Notes under the pieces: model-generated
What the model was told of the DNA's origin: nothing
Databases searched by the model: none
Seen by the model: the letters and a program-made list of their open reading frames with translations, nothing else
NCBI GenBank assembly: GCA_026018925.1
Contig: JAKSZU010000005.1
Location: 25,546,779-25,610,778, forward strand
Direction of reading: 5' to 3'
DNA: 64,000 nt
Source of the DNA: Tupaia tana
Taxonomy: Eukaryota; Chordata; Mammalia; Scandentia; Tupaiidae
Position numbers and translations under genes: made by a program
Shown: positions 10,433-22,033 of the stretch, piece after piece
Numbering within the stretch: position 1 is the first letter of the stretch
Layout: each line of letters begins with the position of its first letter

Positions 10433-10610
10433 CTCTCTTGATTCTGCCATCTCGTGCAAGGCAGCCATGAGGTGGCACGCTGGTCACAAAGATGGGCAGT
10501 TCGCCACTCTTACTGCCTCTGCCCCCAGCGACTGTCATTCCAAGGGATTCATGCGGTTCCTTCTTTACGGTAATGTGTTTTTCTTGGCATGCGACACACT
10601 GAGTAAGATC
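10433..10610 (-). CDS. LNX2: LNX2 exon 7 (PDZ3 core)
   Basis: This 178 bp exon encodes residues 456-514 plus one base. After [10 protein letters not shown] it enters PDZ3. The binding loop is S-L-G-M-T-V-A-G-G (477-485), followed by [16 protein letters not shown] and the [12 protein letters not shown] strand typical of LNX PDZ domains. The acceptor is GTGTTTTAG|GAT and the donor AGAG|GTGAGA. Phases 0 and 1 match exons 6 and 8. Confidence 0.96.
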
Positions 10611-11497
10611 CTAAAACACGAAAAGAAAAACACCATTGGGCAATGAATAAATATATAGTTGAAGCAGACGGCTTAAGATAAGGATGTAACTTCAATGACA
10701 TTCATAAAGTGACCTTTTTACTTTTTTAGTATCCTTACTTACAACTGAAAGTAATACACAGTTCTTAATAGGTACAGGGTGGACCAAGGTCAAATTTTAG
10801 ATGGCTGATATTTTCATGTGAGTATTCATGAATGAAAAACCTCCAGACTCTCAACATGGAGAAGTCAAAGTAAAATAAGTCTATCATAATCATAACTGTC
10901 TTGAGTTCTAAGATAGATCAATTCTATAAAAGTAAGTAATGCTTTTGAGTTTTAAGATTCTGAAGACAATTTTATTTCCATCTCTCTCTCTCTAATTCTT
11001 TCGAAGAAAAAAATAGTATACAGAGCACAAAACTCGAGTGTGGATTCTGCTGACTGCCAGAGAAAAGCTGCAGATCCATCTTCCGATTCTTACGGACTAG
11101 TTTTATGAGTGCCCAGTCATGGACAGATTCAAGTCTACCGTCAAAACCTTCATGAGAAGCTAAAAGGACACCAAATAACCAAATTGTTGAAAAAGTGAAC
11201 AATATCACCAGATGGCGGCACAGTGGTAACACAACTGGACCCACACCGGAAGGTCCCTGGGTAAGGTAAACAGCCTTGAGTATATTTAAAAGCAGTCTTG
11301 GCTCTTAGTTATTTAATCAATTAAAGGTGATTGTTTTATTATGCATTTCTATTTAAAATACAGTGACATAAAATTATAAAGAATAAGAATTAGCAGGGTT
11401 ATGACAGAAAAATTCATGTGCCCACACAAATTTAATGAAATAGGCAAGATTCTCTATATGAATATTAGAATGATTAAGTAGCTTTTAAACCTGTCTT

Positions 11498-11757
11498 GGG
11501 ACCAGCAGCTGGCGTAATAGTTATGTCGCTGAATTCCCACGTTGTTGACCGTGGTTCAAGTCTTGGATCTGGCAGCTTAAAACTCACACAGGGCATGTAA
11601 GCTTGTGTGCCCAAGATACCAAGAGGAAATGGAGAAGGGATTGTGGTGTGGCTATCTCCCCTAGGGTGGGGGTGATTTCTCAATTTCCATCTCTCTGTCT
11701 CTCCTGTGAGTGCACACATGCTATGGCAAAAAATCTCTCTCCAAAAACAAACAAAAC
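11498..11757 (+). repeat. tRNA-derived SINE, long form
   Basis: It runs from GGGACCAGCAGCTGGCG to CAAAAAATCTCTCTCC and an A-rich tail. The flanks AAACCTGTCTT and AAAACTGCCTT look like a worn duplication. Confidence 0.88.
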
Positions 11758-11845
11758 AAAAACTGCCTTAACATTATCATGTTGTCATAGACACCCATAT
11801 CTTGAATTTTTGTAAAATTCAGTAACATAAAAAGTTCAATTACTT

Positions 11846-12115
11846 GGGCTAGCAGATGGCATGGAGGATAAGGTGCTTGATCCCACATTCCCACGTGACC
11901 AACTTTGGTTTGAACCTTGAACCCAAGGGCTTGAAAAACACACTGGATGTGTGTGCCTGTGTGCTCAAAACTCCTGTGAGACGAATAGAGAGTGGATGCA
12001 GTGTGGCCATTCCCTTTAGGGGGTGATTTCTTACTTTCTCTCTCCCTCTCTCTCTTCCTGACTCTCTACAATGAGCACACGTGCCTTACAGCAAAAACTT
12101 AAAAAAAATTTTTTT
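11846..12115 (+). repeat. tRNA-derived SINE, diverged long form
   Basis: The head GGGCTAGCAGATGGCATGG is followed by the complete body with TTTAGGGGGTGATTTCTTAC. It ends TTACAGCAAAAACTTAAAA. CpG sites are mostly lost. Confidence 0.85.
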
Positions 12116-12554
12116 TGATTACCAACATTTGCCTTATATATAAATAACTTGTAAAGCAAGGACTGGCGATATGAAACAACTATTCAAAATTCTTGTTCAA
12201 AATAATAGCTCCTTTTCATAGATGTCAGTATAAAGGCAAAATTATAGGTTTTCTGTATACATTTCAGTTTTTGTTCCAAAAGGAGAACAAAGTCTGTGGT
12301 TCTCATTTCTTTTCCATATTAACTAAACCAAAGAACAATGACAAGACTGTACTTAAGCCGAGAAAGCCACATAAACTTGATGGGCTAAAAATACCGTGTC
12401 TTTAAGCTATGTTCTCTCAGGGAACCAGCCAGAGTCCAAGGTAATTATTCTCACCATACGTACATTAAAAAGCCATGTTGGTATGCACACTTTGAAAAAC
12501 CATACTGTACTCCACAAAGATATACAATTATATGTAAGCCAGAAACCACACATG

Positions 12555-12602
12555 CATGTGCAAGTGTATACACACACACACACACGCGTGCGCGCGCGCG
12601 CC
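12555..12602. repeat. (CA)n-(CG)n alternating tract
   Basis: A (CA) run changes to GCGTG and then (CG)5 without breaking the purine-pyrimidine alternation. This is the sequence type that adopts Z-DNA most readily. Confidence 0.95.
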
Positions 12603-13496
12603 ATTTGAGCACATAGGAAATCAATAAGCAGACCAATAAGTGAGTTTTTGTTTAGTAAAGCCAGTTAATCTTACCTAAAGAGAAGGACTTTGGAAACTCA
12701 TATATAACTTACATTTCCTCATAATTGGGTAACATCACATCCCCATTTAAAAATTCTTGACCTACTTGAAGCTGAATTCAAATTAACCAAATGAAATAAA
12801 TCATATTAAGAATGCTAAAATTCTATCTTTCTTCGATTTGGGGGATGAAAGTGAGATAGTATCAACATCCTCAGCACCTTGGAATATATGATAAAACTAG
12901 TAAAATACGGATTCTGAAGAAGCAGTGATGAAGCTCAACATACGGAAATTTTAAATGATTTAGGGTAATACTTCTCTAAGCTGTAACCTCAACAGAAATA
13001 TGCTACCTATATATCCGTAACATTTTATAATTCATGTGTTTAATATTCATAGATTTAATTGTTACTATAGTCAATGAGCCCTCTTACAAAGTATTGTTCA
13101 GTTGTCAATCATGTCTTCATTATGTTTTTTTAATCACAGAAGCAACTCTTACATTTAAATGAGCAACCTAAGATAAACCCCATTTTCAAATAGGACTTAA
13201 CAAACAGAAGAATCTTCTGGAAGACTGCACCCTTCTCACCAGTCATCTGAGAAAGGAACATTCCCTGCCAAGAAACTATCTCTAGTAGCAGAGAACTGGG
13301 ATGATACAGCTACTCTCACATCCCAACACCCATGTTTGCCTTTTCCAACAGAAAAGCAGCCTTCACTTAACTCTTTTCCTAAAACCTGCTTTACTGAGGT
13401 ATGACTGACTTACACAAAGCTTTCGTTTAGATCTTACCAGCTTGGAACAACAATCCTTTGGAGGGTGACACCTAGATTAAACAAACAAATCCTCAC

Positions 13497-13637
13497 CTTG
13501 TGTGAGCTTGGTCTGATGTAATACGTCGGCTGTGCGTGGTGCTGGCTGCTGCTGTGAGCTGCTGCTTCTCGGATAGTGCTGCCAGGCTGGGGTTTGCCTG
13601 GTCTAGCGATGGTTAAGTTCACCCTCTCTCCGCTGGC
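13497..13637 (-). CDS. LNX2: LNX2 exon 6 (PDZ2 end and linker)
   Basis: This 141 bp exon is exactly 47 codons (residues 409-455) and phase 0 at both ends, so skipping it would keep the frame. It encodes the last PDZ2 strand ([14 protein letters not shown]), then a Ser/His/Gln-rich linker ([20 protein letters not shown]) before PDZ3. The acceptor is CTTCTCCAG|GCC and the donor AAG|GTGAGG. The linker is the least conserved part of the PDZ array compared with the human protein as I remember it. Confidence 0.95.
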
Positions 13638-13928
13638 CTGGAGAAGACAGACGCACATTACCACCTGTCATTAATAGTGACTGTCATTTTAAAGACTATA
13701 GGATGTGTAAGTTTCAGCTGCACTTCTCCAACAGTACACCAGGGCCTCAGCTGAGCTGTGACTGCAAAGCACCTGGTGGTGGGGAGGAAGGGACTTCATT
13801 TCATTAGCTAATATTTTAAAATCACACACACACCATCATGAGCGTGCCCTCTGCAATCTCACTTTCAAAGTGATACAGGCAAAGCAGTCTTACTGCCTGG
13901 GCTTTCCACATCCTCATCATTTCTATCA

Positions 13929-14002
13929 GCTTGTCGGGAAAGTCATAACATATTTTTCAATGTTTTTCTATGCAAAAATACATCATTTTTGCTTGACAAA
14001 CC
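13929..14002. repeat. Mariner-type MITE (family 1), degraded
   Basis: It has the family order: 'TTGTCGGGAAAGTCATAAC', 'TTTTTCTATGCAAAAATACA', 'TCATTTTTGCTTGACAAACC'. The ends are imperfect inverted copies. It is one of six in the window. Confidence 0.75.
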
Positions 14003-14279
14003 AGAAGAAGGGTAAACTTTACTCCTTCAAAGCTAGCTTTGGTACTGAGAGGGATTGAGGGAAAGAAAGAAAACCAAAGGAAGAACTGCTTTAAAACTTG
14101 ATAAAAGTCCATTGTGATTCTGAAATAAATTCTGTGGTGGTTACTTTGGAAGTAACAATCAATGAAATTCTGCACAGCTTTGTTTCTGCTTGTGAGGGAG
14201 GTCTGAGTCGGAAATAGGACATCGGCTTAAACACTCCTGAACAGAATGACCATAAAAATTCTATGTAATAAGATTAGCA

Positions 14280-14532
14280 GGGGCCAGTCCATGGCATGGT
14301 AGTTAAGGCAGCTGGATCCCACATGCCTGACTACATAGTTTAAGTCCCGAACCTTGTGACTAGAAAAACACTCTGGGTACATGTCCATGTGTGCCCCAAA
14401 TTCTGAGAGGAGAATGGAGAAAGGATTTTGGCAAGGCTATTCCCTTGAGGAAGTGATTTCTCTCTTTCTCTTCTCCGTCTCCCTCTCTGGTGAGTGCATG
14501 CACCCTATGGCAAACTAAAAATAAAATTTAAA
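14280..14532 (+). repeat. tRNA-derived SINE, old diverged long form
   Basis: It starts GGGGCCAGTCCATGGCATGG and ends CACCCTATGGCAAA. The flanks AGATTAGC and AGATTAGT are a likely short duplication. Confidence 0.85.
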
Positions 14533-15079
14533 AACAGATTAGTGTTAGCATGTTTGTTTATATATGTGTACAGTACTGTGCACACAAACATGCATTTGTT
14601 TAAGTATGAAATTATTTTAGACGTTCATGACTACCAGTTTAAGTTTAGAGGCTTGTTTTTACCTTAAACATAGTCACCTTACCATATTTTTTAAAGGTTC
14701 TTCTATCATTGCTTTGAAAGCACAGGTTTGATTTACTTCACATAACACTTGGTCATGACACAATTTCCAATTTTACTATTATTCCTATGGGAAAATATGA
14801 TATCGTGTTTTAAGGCATTGTGGTAGAAATTGAAGACCTCCCTCATGATTATAAATAATGTTAAGAAATCACTTAATTTTTAGATCTTAAATGGAAATAA
14901 GTGATAAACAATTTTAATGCCCTGCCAAAAATCATTTGCCATTCAAGTCTTTTATTAAACCAAATAATTTCAGACAAGTTCTTTAAAATAACTAAAGAAA
15001 CAATGTACTGTGGACCTTCAGCTGGATTCCGGAAGCAAATTTGGTGAACCGATCTAAAGGAAAATATAGGCACCCTTCA

Positions 15080-15560
15080 TCTTCTCGTTTAATGACAGTT
15101 TTGTTCCTGCTGCTAGATCAGTAAGTGAATGGGTCAGTAAGCGAGGAACGTAAAAGGCAACTGTCTTCTGGAGTGTCGTGGTGCCAAAGGGTATGTATTT
15201 TTCAAGAGATATCAAGTGACACCACTCTAGAATAATGTAATTCTACCCATACAGAAAGCTTTCACTGGATAAACACCAGAAAGCAACCAGACACACCACA
15301 ACACAGCAATATAAATCTGGTGTAATCATTTTTATTTATTCTGAGTACTACTATGGGTGTACAATAAAGTACAAACTTAGAATGAAGTAAGTGGTCTTGC
15401 ATGATTGCAAATACTTGTGTAATGCATACTGACTGACTGCAGGAATAAGACAAAGACTGAGAAAGGGGACTTCTTGCACTGGAGAACTGGTCGCAATACT
15501 GCGTAGTCATTGACCAGTAGGTCGTTAAGTGAGGGGTGGCTGCATAAAGGTAGAAAATTT
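15080..15560. repeat. Possible Tigger-like DNA transposon remnant
   Basis: The right end GACCAGTAGGTCGTTAAGTG resembles old pogo/Tigger termini, and the left part has a related AGTAAGCGAGGAACG. I could not confirm inverted ends, so this is weak. Confidence 0.3.
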
Positions 15561-17301
15561 AGCATCCTGATTTTTAAAATTCAGATACTTCAAATATTAG
15601 GCTGCGCTGTATGAAATGGATTTATTTCAATATGCAGAATCATTTTCATTACTGCTTAACACTTCATAACCATCAAATAATCCACAGTCAGTATTTTAAC
15701 CTTACCGGATATTCCTGCTTATACCAACCTATTAATAGAAGCAAATCCTTGATTTTTCAAGATTGCCTGGAAGACGAAATTCCATGACTGTGATGCAGTG
15801 GGCATGTAGAGTTTAAATGATGGGCCAACGTTTGGGTTTAGGCTAACTTTAGACAGGCTGTGCACTTAACACTTCAGCGTTTTAAATATAGCGAAAGAGT
15901 TATTAACATCAAGATTTTAAAAATGCAGGATGCCCAAATGACAATACCCATATTTGTAAGGGAGTGGCATCCCCGTTGCTAGGGGCATAAACTCATACAA
16001 TCTTTCTGAGGGGAAGTTTAGCAAAACGTCTTAAACTTGAAAACAAAACATGAGAGTATCAGAAGGGGAATAAATAAATAGGTTATGGCACAGGGTCCCT
16101 AAACAGCTATTAAAAACTCCTGATGTGAGTCTATGCTTATTTCCATGGTAAGATGTCCATAATTTTCACTACAAAGCATTTATAAGATCAGTGCATGTGT
16201 AAGTATTTGTGTCAATATGGAATTATGTACCTGTGAAGATTCACACACAAGATCTTTGGGATAATGATTATTAAACTATTAATGTTAATATCCTGAGGTA
16301 CTTAGATTGAAGATGATTTTAACTTCCTTTATTATAGCTTACATATTTTTTTTCATTATTCTCCTTTTTAAGTATGGAGTATATTTTTCTAAATGATCCT
16401 AAAACTAATTTCTTTTTTTTTTTTAAACAAAACAAAACAAAACAAATTAAGGACCTTCAGTTTTCCATTGTTTGGAAAAAAAAATTACAGCTCTAAATAT
16501 AAAGCAACTATTTATAAAAGTTCAAATACAAAATATTACTATGGAAAATTTAAAAATATTTTCTACTGTGCATCTGTATGTTCCACATTTTGGTTAAAAG
16601 TTTACTGAGGACCATCTACTTAGGAATTAAAGTGTTTAAATCTATTCCTGCCTGTCTTATTGATTTATCTTTCACTTCACAGAGTTCACCTGGTTCTTCT
16701 ATTTCTTCACACAAATACTTTCTTTTTCCTCCTCCTCTTTTTTTTTTCGCTCCCTCCCACCAATCTGCATTCCTACAGATGAACTAGTTTCAGCAGTGCA
16801 GTGGCTGACAGACCATGTACAGAGCCTAATAATACCATCTCTGATATGAGAGAATGTTACGACATCCGACTTCTTTAAACCTCAAGTCTATGAGACCAAT
16901 AGCTACAATAAAGGATGATGAGACCTGGCTTTTCTTACAGTCTTCAATTTTGATCGTTACTTGACTGTTGTAAACACATTTGTCAGCGACTATCAACCTA
17001 ATTCCTGATGCTCAATTACATTAATGCTTGGTTTCCTTTACAGTATTTCATTGTGCTTACATTACGAAAAACATCTTGATGTTCCACTCTTAACTCTGAG
17101 GAAGATGCCCATATCATTAAACGCCATGACATGCTGCAGAACCTGAAGATCTTCTCTGGGTGACTTTCCAATTTATTTGTCTTCATGCTCTTAATGAAAA
17201 GATGTTTCTCTCGAATAATGACTACCCTTACTTATTTCAGAGGGATACTGTGAGGACAAGTTGTTATGATGTGTTTAAAACACCCTTAATTCTTTACACA
17301 C

Positions 17302-17305
17302 ACAC

Positions 17306-17339
<34 letters not shown>
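17302..17339 (+). repeat. (CA)n microsatellite
   Basis: It is a nearly pure CA dinucleotide run with one CG interruption, inside LNX2 intron 5. Confidence 0.97.
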
Positions 17340-17341
<2 letters not shown>

Positions 17342-18001
17342 TATAAGAGCTATTCTTTTTAAACAATTGTTTTTCCTGTACTTTTATTGGATCCTTAAAG
17401 GAAGTAAGAGACCAGGTAAGCTGCAACCCTGATAATCACAGCTCCTCTGAGCCTTGCTTTCCTCAGTTGTTAAAGGTGGACACGACCATCCTATGTCTGG
17501 TTACTAGGGAGAGCCTAGAAATCAAATGGGAAGTGAATGTGAAGCATTAGAACCTATCATCTATTAAAAAGCCAGCTCAAAAGTTCATGAGGATATGGCT
17601 TTTAGGAAAAATTTTATCTATAATGAAGTTTATACTAGTGGGGACTTTGAAGAGTTTAAGTAACCATGATTGATTTTCTAACCATGATTGATTTTTAATG
17701 AAATATCATCTGGTCCCTGAATTCTAATGTTATCTGCCAATGAAAACAGTCTTGTAGTGCTTAATGACTGAGAAATGTGTTGTCTGGTGATTCTGTTGTG
17801 TGAACATCATGGACTGCGCTTGGAAAAACCTAGATGTGATAGACGTACACAGCTTGGTTATATGGCAAAGTGTCCATGCTCCTTATGGGACCACGATCGT
17901 GTGGTTCCGCGTGGACAGAAATGCCGTTGCACAGTGCGTGACTGTACTGCTATATGGTAATTGAGACTGAGCATCTGGAAAGAAGGCCAAGAGGAGTTTA
18001 C

Positions 18002-18370
18002 CTGAATAATCTGGGCAGCAAGTTCTGGGGTTCCATGCTTCAGGTCGTGTCCATTGATAGCCAGCACTCGGTCGTTGCTACTGAGTCTGCCATCCTGGGC
18101 AGCTAGGCCCCCTTCCAAGAGGTCAAGAATAAAAACGCCTGGCTCATCTGTCCTTCGCACTAATTTAATGCCAAGCTGTTCCCCAGAGTCCCGTTTATTA
18201 AGAACCACGTGGAAAATCTCTTCTCGTGGAGAGGTACTATCAGAATGGCCGGATGCTCGGTTGCCGAACCGTCTCTCTCGAAGCACAGTAAGATGCAGTG
18301 TGTTGCAGGGCTGGGAAAGAACAGCTCTGGCATAGTTATGAGACACATTGCTGATATCATAGTTATTGAC
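18002..18370 (-). CDS. LNX2: LNX2 exon 5 (PDZ1 end and PDZ2)
   Basis: This exon is exactly 123 codons (residues 286-408) and phase 0 at both ends. It completes PDZ1 ([15 protein letters not shown], then the [13 protein letters not shown] strand). A basic hinge R-E-R-R-F-G-N-R precedes PDZ2. PDZ2 starts near 336 and its loop is Q-L-G-I-K-L-V-R-R, lacking the usual double glycine. It continues through [19 protein letters not shown] to A-A-Q-I-I-Q. The acceptor is TTTTTCCTAG|GTC and the donor CAG|GTAAAC. A longer read into intron 5 is only frame read-through. Confidence 0.97.
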
Positions 18371-18589
18371 CTAGGAAAAAGAATTATGACCAAAGCATGA
18401 CAATCTTTTTTTTCCCAATTTATGGCAATGTTTATATAACATTGCCAAAGGAAATTAATATTGTGAAAATGCTATATATATAATCATTATTTACAACCAT
18501 TATTTTAACATGTCTAAAGATATTGAAACCTTAAGTCCAAAGATATTCTAAAATTAACTTAGAATGACTAGCATCAAGTAGAGAATAGT

Positions 18590-18760
18590 AGTTAGGGTAA
18601 CAGGCTTTAATGACAGCCTTGAATTAGAGTCCTTAGTACTACCACTTACTAACTGATAGCCTCGGGCAAATTACAGAACTTGTCTGAGTGTTTTCTGCTC
18701 TGTAAAATGTGTTTACTATCTAGTTCATAGGATTAGTATGTGTATGATGGAGAATGTCAC
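18590..18760 (+). repeat. MIR SINE remnant
   Basis: It shows 'ACTACCACTTACTAACTGAT', 'CTCGGGCAAATTACAGAACT' and 'TCTGCTCTGTAAAATGTGTT' in MIR order. Confidence 0.75.
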
Positions 18761-19621
18761 AGATGACAAGTGTTCATAAGATACCTGTTCTAATGGAACA
18801 AAAATTGAAGTTTTTTGGTATAACAAATTTGTCTTTCCCAATGAAATATATTTAAACTGGAGAGAATAAACTAAGTTTTACTTTACAGCAAGTGGCACAT
18901 CCCAGGTATAAAATCTTTTTTTGATTGATTTCATTTTAAACAAAAGCAAACAATTAGAATGCCACTCTAATTCTTTAGCACGTAAGTGAGATATATTGTA
19001 TATCTAAGGCATTACTCAGTACTATGTAACTTTTATTTATTAAACTTTTTAACTCTAAAATAAGTACAGTGATTGATCTCTAGACATGTAATATCACTTA
19101 GAAGATATACCCAGCTTCAATTATTCAACAAGTTACAGGAAGAGATGAGCATGATTCTTAGCATTTATCACAATTAGTGTTCCTCTCAAAATTAGTCTGT
19201 GGAAAAGAACCAATATTCTCTGAACATCTATTATGTGACGAGTTCTAGGTGAGGTTTTTGTGGTTATCTAAAATCTTTAAAACCTTTTTATACAAATCCA
19301 CATTAAGCAAGACCTCTTTTCTACATAATAGTTTTAAATACTAACTTGAATTTTATTGATATTGACCTATTAACATCTTTTAAAATTCAGTCGTCAAATT
19401 TATACACACCCAAACTTGCTATTTTCCCAAGTTTGCAACATCTATGCACTTGGTAGCCACCCAAGACCTTGATAAAAATGTTGAAAATATAAGGTCAAGA
19501 AAAGACCTTTAAAGCATCTCCTAGAAAACAAGGCTAACATGGATTCATTAGTTGAAATCATCCTTTCTGATTACTCAACTAAAAAGCTACGTACTTCTAG
19601 GCTCACATTTTTCTTTTCATT

Positions 19622-19862
19622 TTCCTTTTTTTTTTTTTTTTTTGATAAATTTTTGCTATAGGGCATGTGCACTTGCTGGGAAATCACCCCCTGGAAGGGA
19701 TGGTCACATCGCAATACCTTCTCCTCCATTCTCTTTTCAGGATCTTGGGCACTCACTCACATGCCCCTGCAATGAATTTCAAGTTGCCGGGTCTGGGACT
19801 TGAACTGTAGTTGACTATGTAAATGTACAGAGATGCAACCATTATGCTATTTGCTGGTTCCC
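19622..19862 (-). repeat. tRNA-derived SINE, diverged
   Basis: It runs from a T tract through TTTTTGCTATAGGGCATGTG to TTTGCTGGTTCCC. The GA-rich block is shortened. Its head-side end is the landing site of the next SINE. Confidence 0.85.
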
Positions 19863-19872
19863 ACAGTTTTCT

Positions 19873-20122
19873 TCTTTTTTTTTTTCCCCAAGGTTTTTGT
19901 TACAGGGCGCTTGCCAGAAAGACAGAGAGACAGAAAGGGAGAAATCACCCCCTGGGGGAATGGCCACGCTTCAGTCCCTTCTCCTCCATTCTCCTCTCGG
20001 GATCTTGGGCATGGACGCACACGCGCCCGGCGTGAGTTTAAGCTACCGGGTCTGGGACTCGAATCACAGTCGACTATGTGGGAGTCTAGCAACCTAGCCA
20101 TTACACCTATTGCTGGTACCTC
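19873..20122 (-). repeat. tRNA-derived SINE, long form
   Basis: The exact 13 bp duplication is CCCACAGTTTTCT (19860-19872 and 20123-20135). It landed at the head end of an older copy in the same orientation. Confidence 0.92.
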
Positions 20123-20679
20123 CCCACAGTTTTCTATCTTACATTCAGACATATCACACATGGCTCCCCCAAATGCCTGACCAAAATCCAGCTATATTTC
20201 CAACCATGGGAAGCATGTAGATGTATCATCTTTGTGAGGCAGGTTGGAGAATAACCTACAAGTGGAAAATTATTTTTCCTACGCAAATATAGGGTTGCCA
20301 GTAAAATTCAGAGACAACATAGACTGAATAAAATACTGCTTCTAGATTTTACAAGAACAGTATCAGCACACTAAACTGTCACTTTTTGGGCTAAATGTGT
20401 TTTTTTTTAACCAATGCCATAAACACGTGGCTGTAGTTATTTTCCTTCAAAACGAAAAACATCTAAATAATTAATGAGTGATCAAACTGAAAATATCTAT
20501 TTTTAATAATGTTCTAAAAATTGTATTACTTTTAATAATGATATTGATGTAATATATAGTAGAAGTATATTTTTTTCCTACAAAACTCAAAAGGGTGCAA
20601 ATAAACCTAAGAGTAGCAAAAGGCCCTGAGGGTATATAGGTCTTATTTCTAAAGAGGCTATTTAGTAGAATAATAATGT

Positions 20680-20726
20680 AGGTGTGTGTGTGTGTGTGTG
20701 TGTGTATCTATCTACCTATCTATATA
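20680..20726 (+). repeat. (GT)n and (TATC)n microsatellite
   Basis: A GT run of about 12 units is followed by degenerate CTAT units. Confidence 0.95.
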
Positions 20727-20848
20727 AAGGCTCTTCAAAAAGTTTGTAGAAAATGTTTTTACAGTATGATTTTATTTTGGTCCAAATTTGAAATCCATGC
20801 ATTTTTTTCATAATATATATTTTCCATGAGCTTTCTGAAGTCTTCTCA
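20726..20848. repeat. irritans-mariner-like MITE (family 2)
   Basis: The left end GCTCTTCAAAAAGTTTGTAG and the right end TTTTCCATGAGCTTTCTGAA are inverted copies. The middle carries 'GATTTTATTTTGGTCCAAAT' and 'GAAATCCATGCATTTTTTTC'. No transposase is present. It resembles Hsmar2-type ends as I remember them. Confidence 0.75.
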
Positions 20849-21004
20849 TGAATTTATATTTTAATGTGGGAAAACTAGAGCCTAACACTGCTACTGCATA
20901 TGGGCTGCTAAAATAAAAGCATAGGTTAGCTCTCAGGTCTGCAAATGAACCATCTTACTGCCTCTTTGGAATTTAAAAACTGACTCAGTGTATTATTCAT
21001 CCAT

Positions 21005-21254
21005 TTATTTTTTTAATTTTAGACAGAGTTTTTCTATAAAGATACATGCACTCGCCAGAGAGACAGAAAGCAAGAAATCACCCTCTTGTGGGGGATGGCC
21101 ATGCTGTAATCCCTTCTCTTCCATTTCTTCTCAGGATCTTGGGTACACATGCACATGTGCCCAGCTTGAGTTTAAGCCAGTGGGTCCAGGATTTGAACCA
21201 CAGTTGACCACTTGGGAGTCCAGTGATATAACCATGATACTATCTGCTGATCCC
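21005..21254 (-). repeat. tRNA-derived SINE, diverged long form
   Basis: It has TTTTTCTATAAAGATACATG at the tail side and TATCTGCTGATCCC at the head end. The body block has CTTGTGGGGGATGGCCATG in place of the C/G palindrome. Confidence 0.85.
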
Positions 21255-21289
21255 TCATCTAGTTTCAAAGCTAAGGGTAACCAGATAGT

Positions 21290-21326
21290 AAAACAAACAA
21301 ACAAACAAACAAACAAAACAAAAAAC
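21290..21326 (+). repeat. (AAAC)n tract
   Basis: It contains about eight AAAC units. No element is attached. Confidence 0.9.
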
Positions 21327-21954
21327 AGGTTTCATTCTGTTTACTTTTGAATTATCATAAATACTTTTCCATATTTGGGAAAGGAGTGTGGCTTTACTTA
21401 TTGACCCTAACACACTAGTTAAAAGCCAATCAAAAGTCAGGGTCTTGTTGGGGTGTTTCCCCTCATCAGCATATGTCTCACTCATGAAAGAAAGAAAGAA
21501 ACTTAAAAACAAACAAAAAAATACAGCATGTGTTTTTTACTTTAAATTTTAGAAAAAGAATGAAAATTATATAGAAACACTAATATCCAATGCTGGTACA
21601 TTGCTGGCAGCCAAAAACAAAACACAGAAATAGGTGGTTACTTCAATTACAGCTAGAAGCCAGAAGCGGAGGGGAAAAAGCACACTTGCTGGGCTGCAGG
21701 AAAGGACACTCTGGCTCGCCTGGTCTCGACCGCCAAGATGTCGAGATTTCTGGCAGGATGTCCCTGGGAAACCAAGTATAAGATTCCCTCCGTGCTAAAT
21801 CAGGTCAGGAGCTAGGAAGTAAAAAAACTCAGGTAAGGTGTCCTCAAAGCTGTACCAGCCTTGTGCAGCAAGACACATAATATAATATGACAGGAATATA
21901 GCAGCTAGCTAGCTATGATAGAATCAGAAGGCTGAGTCTTGTAAGCTGGATTTA

Positions 21955-22033
21955 TTGGGTTGTTGGAAAAGTCCTGATGCAATTTTGCATAGAAAAGCAG
22001 AATAAATACATCATGACTTTTCTGACATCCCAA
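21955..22033. repeat. Mariner-type MITE (family 1)
   Basis: It starts TTGGGTTGTTGGAAAAGTCC and ends TCATGACTTTTCTGACATCC followed by CAA. The inverted ends are clear. The spacer holds TTTTGCATAGAAAA. Confidence 0.85.

Larger units (their letters stand above)
10611..13496 (-). other. LNX2: LNX2 intron 6
   Basis: The intron is 2.9 kb. It holds two plus-strand SINEs (11498-11757 and 11846-12115) and an alternating purine-pyrimidine tract near 12570. The stretches 10611-11490, 12120-12540 and 12610-13496 look like plain AT-rich intron. A fragment at about 11200-11275 faintly resembles a SINE head but is too degraded to call. Confidence 0.9.
13638..18001 (-). other. LNX2: LNX2 intron 5
   Basis: The intron is 4.4 kb. 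It holds a mariner MITE (13929-14002), one diverged SINE (14280-14532), a possible old DNA transposon (15080-15560) and a (CA)n tract (17302-17339). I recognise nothing in 14540-15075, 15565-17300 or 17345-18001. It is the least repeat-invaded intron here. Confidence 0.9.

Noticed and set aside
17858..18001. Extension of LNX2 exon 5 past the donor as a longer coding exon
   Set aside because: A good donor (CAG|GTAAAC) lies at 18002/18001 and the next exon resumes the PDZ2 strand in frame; the extension is intron read-through.
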